DNA of 64,000 bases. It comes from Tetracentron sinense (lineage: Eukaryota > Streptophyta > Magnoliopsida > Trochodendrales > Trochodendraceae). The notes under the pieces were generated by a model. The model had not been told where the DNA came from, did no database searches, and worked only from the letters and a program-made list of their open reading frames with translations. Each line of letters starts with the position of its first letter. Position 1 is the first letter of the stretch. Made by a program: the position numbers and the translations under genes. The stretch lies in NCBI GenBank assembly GCA_015143295.1, contig CM026574.1, forward strand, positions 8,558,938 through 8,622,937, written 5' to 3'. Below are positions 33,280 through 44,600 of this stretch, one piece after another.

Positions 33280-34089
33280 TTCTAATTCAACCAAAAACCT
33301 AGGTTTAAGCCAACTAAACCCTTAAAATCAACAAAAATGCTTAAGACATTTAACATGTGCTAATTCTTTCTTTTTTGGGTGTTTTTGTGTTGTTGCATCC
33401 TATATCATTGCATAGTAGTATAATAACTCATCTGAAACCCAGTAGTTCGGCCCATTACGCTTACGACTATTGGATGACTATCCTCATTGACAGAGGTTTA
33501 CCGGTTGTGGAGGTCAGCTGAATTACGCTTGCTGGATGATTATCCTCAGGGAAGGATTCGGAACGCTCCCGCTTACACTAATGGTCCATTTTCAGGTATG
33601 TTCTATGTCGAGGAGTCGTATATACGGTGTTAAGTGAACCTTAATCCCTTTAGAAACATTCGTATCCCCCAACATTTTGCATATAGCTAGGCAAAGGTAT
33701 AGCCTACAATCAGCCCACCAGGAGGGGCATCTCTAGCCCTATCCTACTCGTAGTCTATACCCCTTCCCTAACCAAGAATGAGTATCAGGATACCCTTATC
33801 CAGATAACCACCCATCCAGAGGCACATTTAGGTCATGTTTGTTGTTTGCAATAAAAAATATATCTAACCCTTTTTCCAGACATCGCACACAGGGGTTCAT
33901 ACCCCAGGTTTAGACAGGTTCACTAACCTATCACAACTCTGGCCCGATAGGTTCCGATCACCAATAACCCGGGTTAGTAGGCCGGACCTCTATCCACCTA
34001 CCCTGTTAGGCCACATGTGCCTTGTCATACCCTCTCTTGATCAAAAACACAAAAATATATATATATAAATCAGAAAAATCAAAATCATC

Positions 34090-34620
34090 ATCTCAGCAGT
34101 GCTCCGTCACTACACTGCACATTCATATTGTCACTGCATTTTCATTACACTGAGCATTCTCATTGCACATCACTTGCAGTCACTACCCTCACGGGCGCAA
34201 CACTTACACACCTCACTTGGCATCGCACCGCTGTAGCATTGCATTGTCCATACACTTGCATTATACTGCACTAGCGTCATTCAAGCACTTGCACCGCCAT
34301 TAGACTACATCATCCATACACCTGCACTACCGTTAGATTGCACATGCTGCACGTCCACTACACGCTGCCTTATGCCACCCGGCAGTCCCACCTTAACTCC
34401 ACCGCATATGCATGACCACATGCAGTCACCACCATTACACTGTGCCTGTACTTGCACCACCAGCACACTGCACTTGCATATCAATACACTGTACTTGCAC
34501 TATCAGCACAATGCACTTGCACTAGCACCCCCAGTACATTGCACTTGTGTCATCCAAGCACCAGCACTTGCGCCACCACTGCACTCGCATCATCCATGTA
34601 CCCTTAGAGTCCAGTCTAGT
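34090..34620. repeat. Low-complexity CACTTGCAC / CATTGCAC repeat region
   Basis: Short degenerate units around CACTTGCACTA, CACTGCACTT and CATTACACTG recur dozens of times with irregular spacing over about 530 bp. The ORF at 34,372-34,710 is a product of this composition. Confidence 0.8.
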
Positions 34621-34849
34621 CCAGTACATACCGTGCGAAACATGCCTCAACTCCTCAATCTGTTCACCCCATGGGGAGGCGGTTTAGTTACGAGTCACTT
34701 TCTATTTTGAGTCTCACAAAGCACTCATATCATTCATAGGTTTCCATCTTGCATGCTCATGCATCATCATTCTCCGTTCTGTCTCAATCTGGTAATGACT
34801 CGCTCTATATTTCCAGCTTCCACCTTGTCGAGGTAGCAGCTCAAGGACC

Positions 34850-35250
34850 CAGACAATGGAACATTGGGAAGCATCGAACAGCCGAGAGACCGCCATGACA
34901 ACCCTCCTCAATCATGAGCAGGACATCAAAGAAATCAAGTCCCTCCTTCAAGATATAATTTTCACTCTCAACAAGCTCCTGGTGGCATAAGGGCAAACCC
35001 AGATCCGCCCCCCCCCCCCCCCCCCCCCGACCTTTCAAACAAACACCAACACGTCCAGCCTAGGGGCACAACCGCAGAGGCCTCCTGCCCATCAACTCAT
35101 TCCAAACTCACTCCCCAAGTCTCAAAAAGAGCAAGCACCACCTAGGCATTTCACCTCTTTACCCTACTCAATCAACCAACTCCTACCACTTCTCATCGAA
35201 AGGAAGTTGGTCACACTTCGAGGCCCTACCCCGCTTCAACTCCCAGAAAA
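34850..35250 (+). pseudogene. Ogre/Tat-type gag remnant
   Basis: A coiled-coil-like stretch (MTTLLNHEQDIKEIKSLLQD) at about 34,897-34,956 is followed, after a stop and a C20 tract (35,009-35,028), by HFTSLPYSINQLLPLLIERK and LVTLRGPTPLQLP at about 35,150-35,243. The latter resembles the FTPLP...LLP.L...LV...P segment of Tat/Ogre gag. Frames are broken and further stops follow at once. Confidence 0.5.
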
Positions 35251-37525
35251 GAGAAGCCGCAATTACTAGAAGCATAAGCATAAGCATTTCATCAAGGACC
35301 TGGACACTCCACTGACTAATGCATCGCTCTAAAACATGTAGTCAAAGACTTGATCAGTGAAGGTGAACTCAATTTCGGACCTGGTAACTGATGCCCCTGA
35401 AACATCCCTACCACCGCATTGACCCATCAACAAGTCACCTTTGTGCCACCTAGAGCAACTTCTCCACAACCTATCAGAAGGAGGAGATCTAAGAGCAAGA
35501 TGCTGAGTGAGGTTGATCAAAACTGAGCCAAGTCTGAGTCAGTCTAGTTAGGCATCTTTTCCGTAAAGAGTCAGCCTCAGTGGCTCCTGTTCGAGTCCAG
35601 TCCAGCATCCTGTCCTAATCTTTAATTCAATAAAATCGCATTTTCTTTCAAGAGTCTCATCTCCCTTTGCCAAAACTAGATAATAAAGGTGTGGCCTAAC
35701 ACTTCTCAAAAGGGCTAGCAATCTGACGCAGTCCAAAATCTAGAAATATCTCTTTTCCCAATAACAGAATGTTGACTAAGCTTATTGGTTCAACCAGAGA
35801 TAATTCAAAGAAACAATCAGACCCGCAATCCTTAGGAGTAGAATATGACGAAAAGCAAAATTCCTTACAGAACTGGGTAACGACCCCAAGTGTGCAAAAT
35901 TTGGAACCCCGCTACACCAAGGGCAGAGGACAATCAATAGGAAGGGGCAAGCCCATTGCCGGTCATCCAGCATAGTCTCCGGACTCAGTCAAAATCTGAA
36001 ATGCAGACACAAGGACAAAGCTCTCTATAGGATAATGAGATCCAAAAGTAACCACAATACAAGCCGAAGCACCGTCCCCACATCACCCTCATCGATACAT
36101 GAGCGAGGGGACATCTTGTCTACTCTAGACCTAGATTGGAAAAATCCTGAGGGCAACAGAGCAATCACTGTACAGAAAAACAAAAAGACTTTTGCCCATG
36201 TCGGGGGCGAGACCATTCAGCTAGGGGAAACTCATACCAAAAGTAGGCAAACTGCACATACAACAAGTCAGGACAAAATTTCTCTGCCTTCACCAAAGTG
36301 TCATCAAGCATCTGATGCTAGGGGCCATCTCGATCTACTCACTGAACTCCCGAGCCAATCAAAATAGACAAAGTCAAGACATCGCGCTTAGGGTCCTGTC
36401 TGATAATACTTGCCCTCTTAGCCACTTCTAGAAAGGACAGGAGGCCATTCTTGGCCCCTCGAGCCTAACAGTCTTTCTTTTCAAAACTATGTTTCAATGG
36501 GACACCCTCTCTCGTCATCTATGGCGCCACTACAACATGACCTGATCCTGCAAAGTATATTGTACAAGCAAAAATCTCAACCAGTTGAGTCGGAACACTC
36601 AGCCTCACCAAGAGGAAAGGTAAACACTTAATCAGTTGAGCCTAGAAATTTAACCTCATCAAGAGCAAAGGCGAAATCATAAAAAGCAAGGTTAGATAAA
36701 AAAAATAAGCCTAAGTCAGAAAAAGCAAGGCCAAATAAAAATGCAAGGCCAAATAAAAAAAAACATGGTCAGATCAAAAAAAGCAAGGCCAAATTGAGCT
36801 CATCTGATCAAACAAGGAGTCAAATCAAAAGAAAGAGCCCGGTCAAAAATCAAATGGCAAATTTAAGAGGCGATCAAAATACAACGATCCACAGAGTGTC
36901 CCAAACTTCAGACCACCAGCCTACATTTCGTCCTATCACGAGTTATTCTAGATCCCTTAGAGACTAAGTGTGCAGACAGCTTTTCAGACAAGCATTTGAA
37001 AGTGCAATACTACTATCCAAGGCAATAACAGGAGCAGAACCCCATGCAAATCCATCACGAGCCAGTGAAAATCAAAAAGGGCACTAGTGCGCAAAAGTTA
37101 CGCGAAACTCAGACTTAGTCTCGAGACTAGGGGCAAAAAATGGTAAAATTTTTATCAACTTCGCAGGCGTGAGTGAAAATCTGAAACAATCTCATTGTGC
37201 AAAAATCACGCGATCCCAGACTTGGTCATTCTAAGGGCAAATGAGGGAAAAGTTGAAAACATCAAATGTTCGACAAGAGTATCCCCTAGATCAAGACAGA
37301 GCACTTTCAAGCACCGACTGAAGAATCTCACTGTCAAAAGACCTCAGGCCCCTGGCTCCAAGCAAAACCCGACTCTGCGCACCGCAAGGTTTAAAGCTAG
37401 CTTTATCAATATCACAACAGGACAAATCTGCTTAGCATCATATTCTACTTCTGAGGACAAAATCTATTCACTCTGTGAGAATGATTTCTCCATTAAATCA
37501 CATAGGCAAAGGAAGCATTCAACTT

Positions 37526-37619
37526 CAAACCCCTTGGATCAACCACCTTCAAACCCTAAGTTGTCCTTCAATCAAACCCCTTGGATCAACCACCTTCAAA
37601 CCCTAAGTTGTCCTTCAAT
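37526..37619. repeat. Tandem duplication, 47-bp unit
   Basis: The unit beginning CAAACCCCTTGGATCAACC is present at 37,526-37,572 and again at 37,573-37,619, almost unchanged, so the duplication is young compared with its decayed surroundings. Confidence 0.9.
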
Positions 37620-37812
37620 TTTGTCATCACAATGCCTGTCATGTCCATCGGCTTGGCTAGATCAATCTCATCTCAACAATCGCTAAGGATGATGCTATTC
37701 CTTAGCAGGGAACAAAAGAAAGGTCGAGCGTCTCTGAAAACTTTGACAAACAAGGAACTGGTCTCCGAGAGCGAATCATAAACCTGAATAGCATTGCACC
37801 AGTTCCTTACTA

Positions 37813-37846
37813 GTATATATATATATATATTTGTGTGTGTGTGTGT
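37813..37846. repeat. (TA)n(TG)n microsatellite
   Basis: About nine TA units are followed directly by about seven TG units. Confidence 0.95.
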
Positions 37847-37910
37847 ACACATTCACAACTCATTCTAAATTGAAATTTGACACTCTCGCTCTCGTTCTGC
37901 ACTCTGATTA

Positions 37911-37994
37911 CTTAGGTATCCCCCATTGTTTCAAGTCCTTTGGGATGAGGTACTTAGGTATCCCCCATGGTTTCGAATCCTTTGGGATGAGGCG
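37911..37994. repeat. Tandem duplication, 42-bp unit
   Basis: CTTAGGTATCCCCCATTG...CCTTTGGGATGAGG starts at 37,911 and again at 37,953 with four or five changes. It lies at the right edge of the Ogre-like internal region. Confidence 0.85.
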
Positions 37995-38123
37995 GTTGAT
38001 ATGACCACCTATTTACTAACCCACTAACCCTAAATAAATGATGCCTATACTAAAATCAATGACTCAAATTAATAATACAATATACAAATACAGAGTGAAT
38101 TAAATTTTCAAAGCAAAAAACTA

Positions 38124-38129
38124 TTTATT
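38124..38129 (-). terminator. Candidate poly(A) signal of the ORP gene
   Basis: TTTATT on the plus strand reads AATAAA on the minus strand, about 320 bp past the ORP stop codon. This is a plausible 3' UTR length, but AT-rich DNA gives such hits by chance. Confidence 0.35.
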
Positions 38130-38445
38130 TACGAGTGAATTTTAGTTTGTGCATATTGAAATACTAAGATTTCTATAGTATCAATATTTTGTAAAGAACC
38201 TAGTACTTTTGCTAATGTCTCTATATTTAGGGAAACATCAACATGAAACTTGCATACCGAGACGGAGGAAGAGTAGAGTAACATCTTTCATTTTCATGCC
38301 ATCTACTTCATTTACATGTATGTCATGGTCACGCCAACTGCTCGAAATGGCGAGCATGACCACCCAATCCAATATGTAAAAAAATGAAAAAAGGGAAAGA
38401 CTAAGAGATTGACAAAAGCCGACTCCACGGACGCACAATCACTTC

Positions 38446-38613
38446 TCAGTCAAACATTTGATCAGTGGGGACATGGCCAAAGATATCAGGACATGAATCC
38501 CAGTTTCCCTGTTCCCTCGCCTCCCAATAACCTCCAACATAGCGGTAGGTATCGCTTCCTTTCTCTTTAGCAAACCACTTAGGCTTCCAACCCCTCTCTT
38601 GCAGCTTCCGTGA
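38446..38613 (-). CDS. ORP: ORP last coding exon
   Basis: 56 codons including the stop. It begins [18 protein letters not shown] after a TGCAG acceptor and contains the conserved [18 protein letters not shown] segment found near the C-terminus of plant ORPs. Confidence 0.95.
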   Translation of the reverse strand, partial: SRKLQERGWKPKWFAKEKGSDTYRYVGGYWEAREQGNWDSCPDIFGHVPTDQMFD

Positions 38614-41600
38614 CTGCATTCATATGAACATAATTTTCCATTAATTACTCTATACCATGTCTATTTAATGAAATATCGATACCAACAAAAACCAATAAGA
38701 CAACATATGATTCACCTGCCGCTGCCGTTGCTCCAGCCGCAACTTCTCTGAATCCCCCATTTCATACTCCCCATTCTCCAAGCACCTCTGATCAGGTCTT
38801 AGCCGTGAATCTGTTGGAGGCAACTTTTCCTGCATGTAAAAATAATAATAATAATAACCTCAAATGTACTGCTAAACGAATTAGTTTGGACCAGAAGATG
38901 GGCATTGAGTTGGAAAGACAATGAAATGATCATCATCATCATCACCTTCAATCCAGGGGAGAGCTCATTTAGTGTGATGGCAAAGCGTGTTAAATTATAT
39001 CTGGTGGGGAACTTGGATGGCCTACTCCTTTTCCAGAGCAAGCGAGCCTCTGACAATGATTCCGATCCTTTTCCCTTCCCAGAACAGTCTTCATTCACGT
39101 AATGCATGCTCTCGTCCCATTTTCCAAATAGCGTTGCCACTGTTTTTCCGCTCCTATCTTGAACTATACCTTGTACCTGCATCACGACTCAATTGATCAT
39201 TTAACTTGATAGTCAAACAATAGTTGTAGTAGCTGTAAAATAACAAACAGTCGCACATTCTTGTTTATTTCACATTAGATGCAATAATGTAATTTCACTG
39301 TTGAAAGTTGGCACTTATGGTACTGCAAAGATTACTGTCGGTTTTAGTCACATGCAGAACTCTTATTTCATATGTAAATTATAAGAATTAAAAGAAGCAT
39401 GGAATCTGTCCTGATTGTCAGAATCAAAGTCCAAACCTATTATATCACCATAGAAAGCTCACCACTAGAGCAAATGGAAATCGTGGTTTAAATATCAGAG
39501 TCAACTGGACTTTTGATGGAATCTCTGTAGTGCGTTCATTCCATCTTAACATCCCTCATGCTATTTAGCTAAAGTCTTCTATAGAGAAATGATAAATAAC
39601 AGTAGCAGTCAAATTCTATGAACAATTTAGAAAGTACATTTTGCTACAAAATTATTGCCAACTCGGATCTCTGGTGTATTGATGCTATTGGTTATTGTGA
39701 CCTGAGAAAAGGACGACTAAATGGAAAATGAAATAAGTTCAATCCTTTTCACACTACAATAATTTATGCCTCCTTAGGATCCTTGCCTCCAACAGGCCTT
39801 GAGAAAACTAAAGTTCTTACCACAGTACAGTAATTTCTGCCTCATTAGAATCCTTTCCTCCAACAGGTCTGGAAAATGTGAGGCCAGTAATGCCTGCTGA
39901 CATGGGATTTTGAGAGCGAAGGTTTGATTTCATGCAACCCGTTGGTTTTCACACAAAAGTAATCAGGAATCATCTCCTCTCTCCAAATGGGGCCCTCAAA
40001 TATTTCAAAATCCTCTACCTTGAAGTGGTGGAAATTCTTGTGAGGATGAAAGCCTAAAAAGAGGGAACCTCATAAAATGTAAAAGGTGAGGATGAAAAAA
40101 TGAGGTAAGATACATGTAGTCTCAGACCGAGCAATAGATTGACTAACCATCCACCTCCAATTAGAGACCTTTGACCAAGAGAGGAACCCACAAAGACTAC
40201 TCTCTCCTTGCCATGATAATCCCTAAACTTATCTGCCAACACCTATCGAACACATCAAAAACCACAACCCAAATTATAACTTGGTTTCAAATCTTTGCTT
40301 TAGGTGCCACAGTCGATGTCTCAACAGGCATTCCTTGACACCATTATTGATTCCTCCAAATGACCTAAGATCCTGTTGTTTAATTCCACATGCTGCAGAA
40401 CATAATAACCAAAGGACAAAGCCCTTATAATGGGCCACATTCAAGGACCTGGAAGTTAACGTCTTGAAAGTTTAGAGTCAATGATAGCATTAACAAATAC
40501 ATATTGAACTGATAAGCCAAGAAAGAAACTCCAAACTACTCCAAAAGCAGTATGGATGAAAACATGCTTGCATTCCCTTTTCTTGCAGGATTAGGGCTGT
40601 CAACGGCTATAGATATTATTATCCGTATCTCATGTGTGACCTAATCCATTTATTCAAACAATTATCCAGCAAAGCGAATTCGATCTATTATCCGTTTATG
40701 ATTAGATTGGATTCGGATATTGGTATATTAGATTAGATAAATATCTGGCCGATCTATATATATATATTAAGTTCATACGACTAACATATCCTTATTGAGG
40801 CCGAGGAAGGTAGATTAAGGAGGAGGGAGTTTCTGGCAAAATGTGGCTAAGTCAGTGGAAGTGAGTAAAGTCTTGGGGTTACGGTTTGCAGGAGGTGAGG
40901 AACAGGCGAGAGAGTTTTTCACAGATCTTGAATATAGGGAGGAGTTTGAGCCGGGGTGGTCAGGGTGGAAGGGGGGTGGAGGTCTAAAGGTGGTTAGAGG
41001 AGGTGGAAGTTTGTGGCTTGGGGTTTGTGGTTTGTAGATGAAGATAATGTCGTGGAATGTAAGGGGGTTGGGGATTGGGTGTTTATAGCTTCTATGGGGG
41101 CTTCAGGTGGGCAGCTGGTGATGTGGGACCGCTTGGTTTATGAGCAGATGGAGGTTTCTTCAGATGGAGGTTTCTTCGGGGGAGTTTTCGATTTCCATTC
41201 AATTCAGGGGGGTGGAAGATGAGTTTGAGTGGATTTCCACCTCGGTGTATGGCCCAAATCTGAGAATTTTAAGATCAAATTTTTGGGCTAAATTAGAAGA
41301 GATCCCGGCAAGATGGCACCTTCCATGGTGCATGGTGGGAGACTTTAACGTGATTAGGTTCCTTGGGGATAAGAAGGGTGGGGCGTCCAGGAGGATTACC
41401 AGCAGCATGAGAAGCTTTTCAGCTTTTATTAACAGGCATTAGCTTTTTAATCCACCATTGAAAGGAGCTTTGTTTACTTGGTCTGATAAGCGGAGCCCTC
41501 CGATTCCGATTATGTGTGTAGATTAGATAGGGCTCTCTATTCAGTGGATTGGGCAAATAAGTTTACAAGCATATGTCAAGAGGCATTGGCATATGGAGCC

Positions 41601-44600
41601 TCTGGTCATAGGCCGATCCTTTTGAGGGAGAACTTGGAACAGGGTTAGAATAGACCTTTTAGATTTGAGAATATGTGACTTGAGGTGGAAGGGTTCAAGG
41701 AGTTGGTGAAGGAATGGTGGGAAGCAATGGCTTTTGAGGGGCATGCAGGTTGGCATGCAGGTTATGTCTTCATGAGGAAGCTAAAGGGGCTCAAAGGTAA
41801 ACTCAAAGAGTGGAACTCTAATTGCTTTGGCAGGGTGGATATCAGGGTGAGGGAGCTCTAATTGCGTCTTAATGCTTTGGATACAGAGGAAAGTGAGGGT
41901 CTGGGAAGGGAGGAAGAGGTGGAACGGTTGGAGCTATCCAGGCATCTTCTTTCCTTGAGAAGACTAGAAAAGATATCTTGGAAACAAAAGGCCAGAGTTC
42001 AGTGGCTAAAGGCTGGGGATAAAAATACAAAAAAAATTCCATTACAAGTTTGAAGGTGGGGAATGAGGTGGTAAAGGGCAATGAGGAGATTGGCCAGGAG
42101 GTGAAAGGATATTTTCAGAACCGGTTTTTGGTTGATAGAAGGGAGCGGCCTCAGATTCAAGGTCTAAGAGTTGATCATCTTTCAAGGGAGGAGGTGGGTG
42201 AGTTGGAGAGACAGTTTGAGGAAGAGGAGGTGCGCAGGGCGATTAGAAATATGGGGAAGGGCAAAGCGCCAGGGCCAGTTAGTTTCACTATGGGTTTCTA
42301 CAGTGGGTGTTGGGAAGTGGTGAAAGTAGATTTGATGAGGGTGTTTGATGAATTTTATGAGAGGGGAAGATGGAATAAGGAGAGGCAGGGGCGAAGTTTA
42401 TCTCTTTAATTCCGGAGGCTAACGGAACGGAAGAGATTAAAGATTTCAGGCTGATTAGTCTGGTGACTAGTTTGTATAAAATTGTGGCCAAGGTTCTTAC
42501 GGATAGATTGAAGAGAGTGGTGGGGAAGGTGGTGGGGGCTTATCAAGGCGCGTTTGTAAAAGGGAGGCAGTTGGTTGATGGTGTCTTGATTGCTAGTGAT
42601 TGTATTGACACTCGGCTAAGAGGGGTCAGGCGGTCTTGTCTGCCAAGTAGATATGGAAAAGGCTTACAATCATGTGGATTTGAGGTTTTTGGTTGAGATG
42701 CTCAACTTTATGGGGTTCGGGGAGAGATGGATTCAGTGAATGAAGGGGTATGTTTCGTCGTCTCATCTCTCGATTCTAGTGAATGGGTGCCCACATGATT
42801 TTTTTCCTAGTTCTAGAGGTTTGTGACAAGGCTGCCCTTTATCCCCTTTTCTTTTCATCATAGTGGCAGAAGCTTTGAGTAAACTCTTGTCTAAGGCAAA
42901 AGGTTTGGAAATGATTAAGGGATTTCAGGCGGGTTCAGAGGGGCTCATTATTTCTCATCTTCAGTATGTAGATGACACCATTCTATTTTTGGAGGCGGAT
43001 GGAGATCAGGTGGCCAATGTGAGAGGTGTTCTCAGATGCTTCAAGGCCTTATCCAGTTTGAAGATTAATATTGCCAAGAGTAAGCTGATAGGGGTGGGCA
43101 AGGTGGAAGGAGGCTTTCTTCAAAGAAGTGCTAGAAGTTTGGGCTGCAGCTTGGTTTCCTTGCCTATCAGGTATCTTGGCTTGCCGCTAGGAGCGAACCC
43201 ACGGTCGACGGCTATTTGGGATCCGGTGGTGGAGAGAGTTGAGTTGAGATTAGTGGGTTGGAAGAAAAGATTTTTATCCTTAGGAGGGTGGATAACCTTG
43301 ATTAAAAGTATGTTGGCGAGCCTCCCCATTTTTCAAATGTCTTTGTTCAAGCTACCTCAGGCTGTGATTATGAGGTTGAATAAGCTTCAAAGGGATTTTT
43401 TGTGGGGGGGTAGGGGGGATTTTAGGAAAATGCATATTGTGAAGTGGGATTGGGTTTCGAGACCACAGGAATTTGGGGGGTTGGGTTTTAGAAGAATCAA
43501 GTGTATGAACAAAGCCTTATTGGGAAAATGGATCTGGTGTTTTAATACGGAAAAGACAGCGTTATGGAGGCGGGTTACTAAGGAAAAGTTTGGGGTTTCT
43601 AGGGGCAACTGGGATCCGAAGCCGGTAAGGAGGTCTTATGGGGTGGGAGTTTGGAAAGGGGTAATGACTTCTATGGCTTTGATTCGGGAATGGGAGCAGG
43701 GTGCGTTTCTAGGAAGACGACTGGTTGGGGAAAGGGATGCTGAGCTCGAGATTTCCAAATCTCTATAGATTGGTGTTGAGGAGAAATGTGAAGGTGCACG
43801 ATAGCTATGAGATTCAGGATGGAGAGGTTCGATGGGGTCCGCGGTTTAGGAGGGACAACTTTGGGGAAAGAGAACTGGATGAATGGTTGGAGTTGCAAAG
43901 ACTTCTCATGGCGTGCGTGATTCATCACGATAGGGAAGATAAGAAGATAGGAAGGGGGTGTCGAGGAGGAGTTTTCAACAGCTCATTGCTACTCGGCGCT
44001 TTGGAAGAAGGATGGGGGGGAGGAGGGGAAGATAAACAATGCTTTTCAGAAGATTTGGAAACTTAAAATTCCTTTGAAGGTGCATGCTTTCCTTTGGGCT
44101 GCCTCTCTAAACAAAGTTCTCACAGTTGACCATTTAATGCATAGGGGAATGGTCATTCCCAATAGATGCGTAATATGCAAGCAGGCTGAGGAGAATGTTC
44201 ATCATCTTTTCCTTCATTGCCCGCAAACACAAGTTGTTTGGAATCATTATTTGGGCCTTTTTGGAATGAACTGATGTTAGGATGGCCAAAAGGTGTGTTC
44301 AACAGGAAAGGGAATGAGATTTGGAAGATGCTTCCGACGGCGATTTGCTGGGGTATATGGAGGGAACGAAATAGAAGAATTTTTGAAGATAAGGAAGAAT
44401 CGATGCCCAAAGTCATTCTTAAGATCGGGTGATTGTTGTATTCTTGGTCTTCTGTTCTAGCTAATTTTAAGAAGGTCCTTTGGTTTGATTTTCTGTATAG
44501 TTGATCAAGTATCTTAGCTTGACTTTTTGGATCTTTTCTGGGCGATGTTCCTTGCATCGTTTGTATATTCTTGCCTTTTTAATAAAATTGTTCTCGTTAT

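Larger units (their letters stand above)
33280..38030 (+). mobile_element. Internal region of a non-autonomous or decayed Ogre-like element
   Basis: Starts with a leader (33,280-34,090), then a repetitive CACTTGCAC region, then gag-like remnants at about 34,850-35,250, then about 2.8 kb with no recognisable protein domain. Short ORFs at 35,769-36,367 and 37,195-37,686 match nothing I know. No protease, reverse transcriptase, integrase or 3' LTR was seen before the ORP 3' end. It is either a large non-autonomous derivative or a copy with pol and the 3' LTR deleted; the right limit is approximate. Confidence 0.55.

Noticed and set aside
34372..34710. His/Cys/Thr-rich ORF that could pass for a metal-binding protein
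   Set aside because: The residues come from CACTTGCAC repeats in an element leader; there is no regular Cys/His spacing.
36035..36367. 110-codon ORF in the Ogre-like internal region
   Set aside because: I see no gag, protease or other domain; neighbouring frames are equally open and there is no splice or promoter context.
38799..38945. C-terminal extension of the exon at 38,946 reading MMMMIISL...
   Set aside because: This is read-through into the 116-bp intron after a GTGATG donor; the next exon restores the family sequence.
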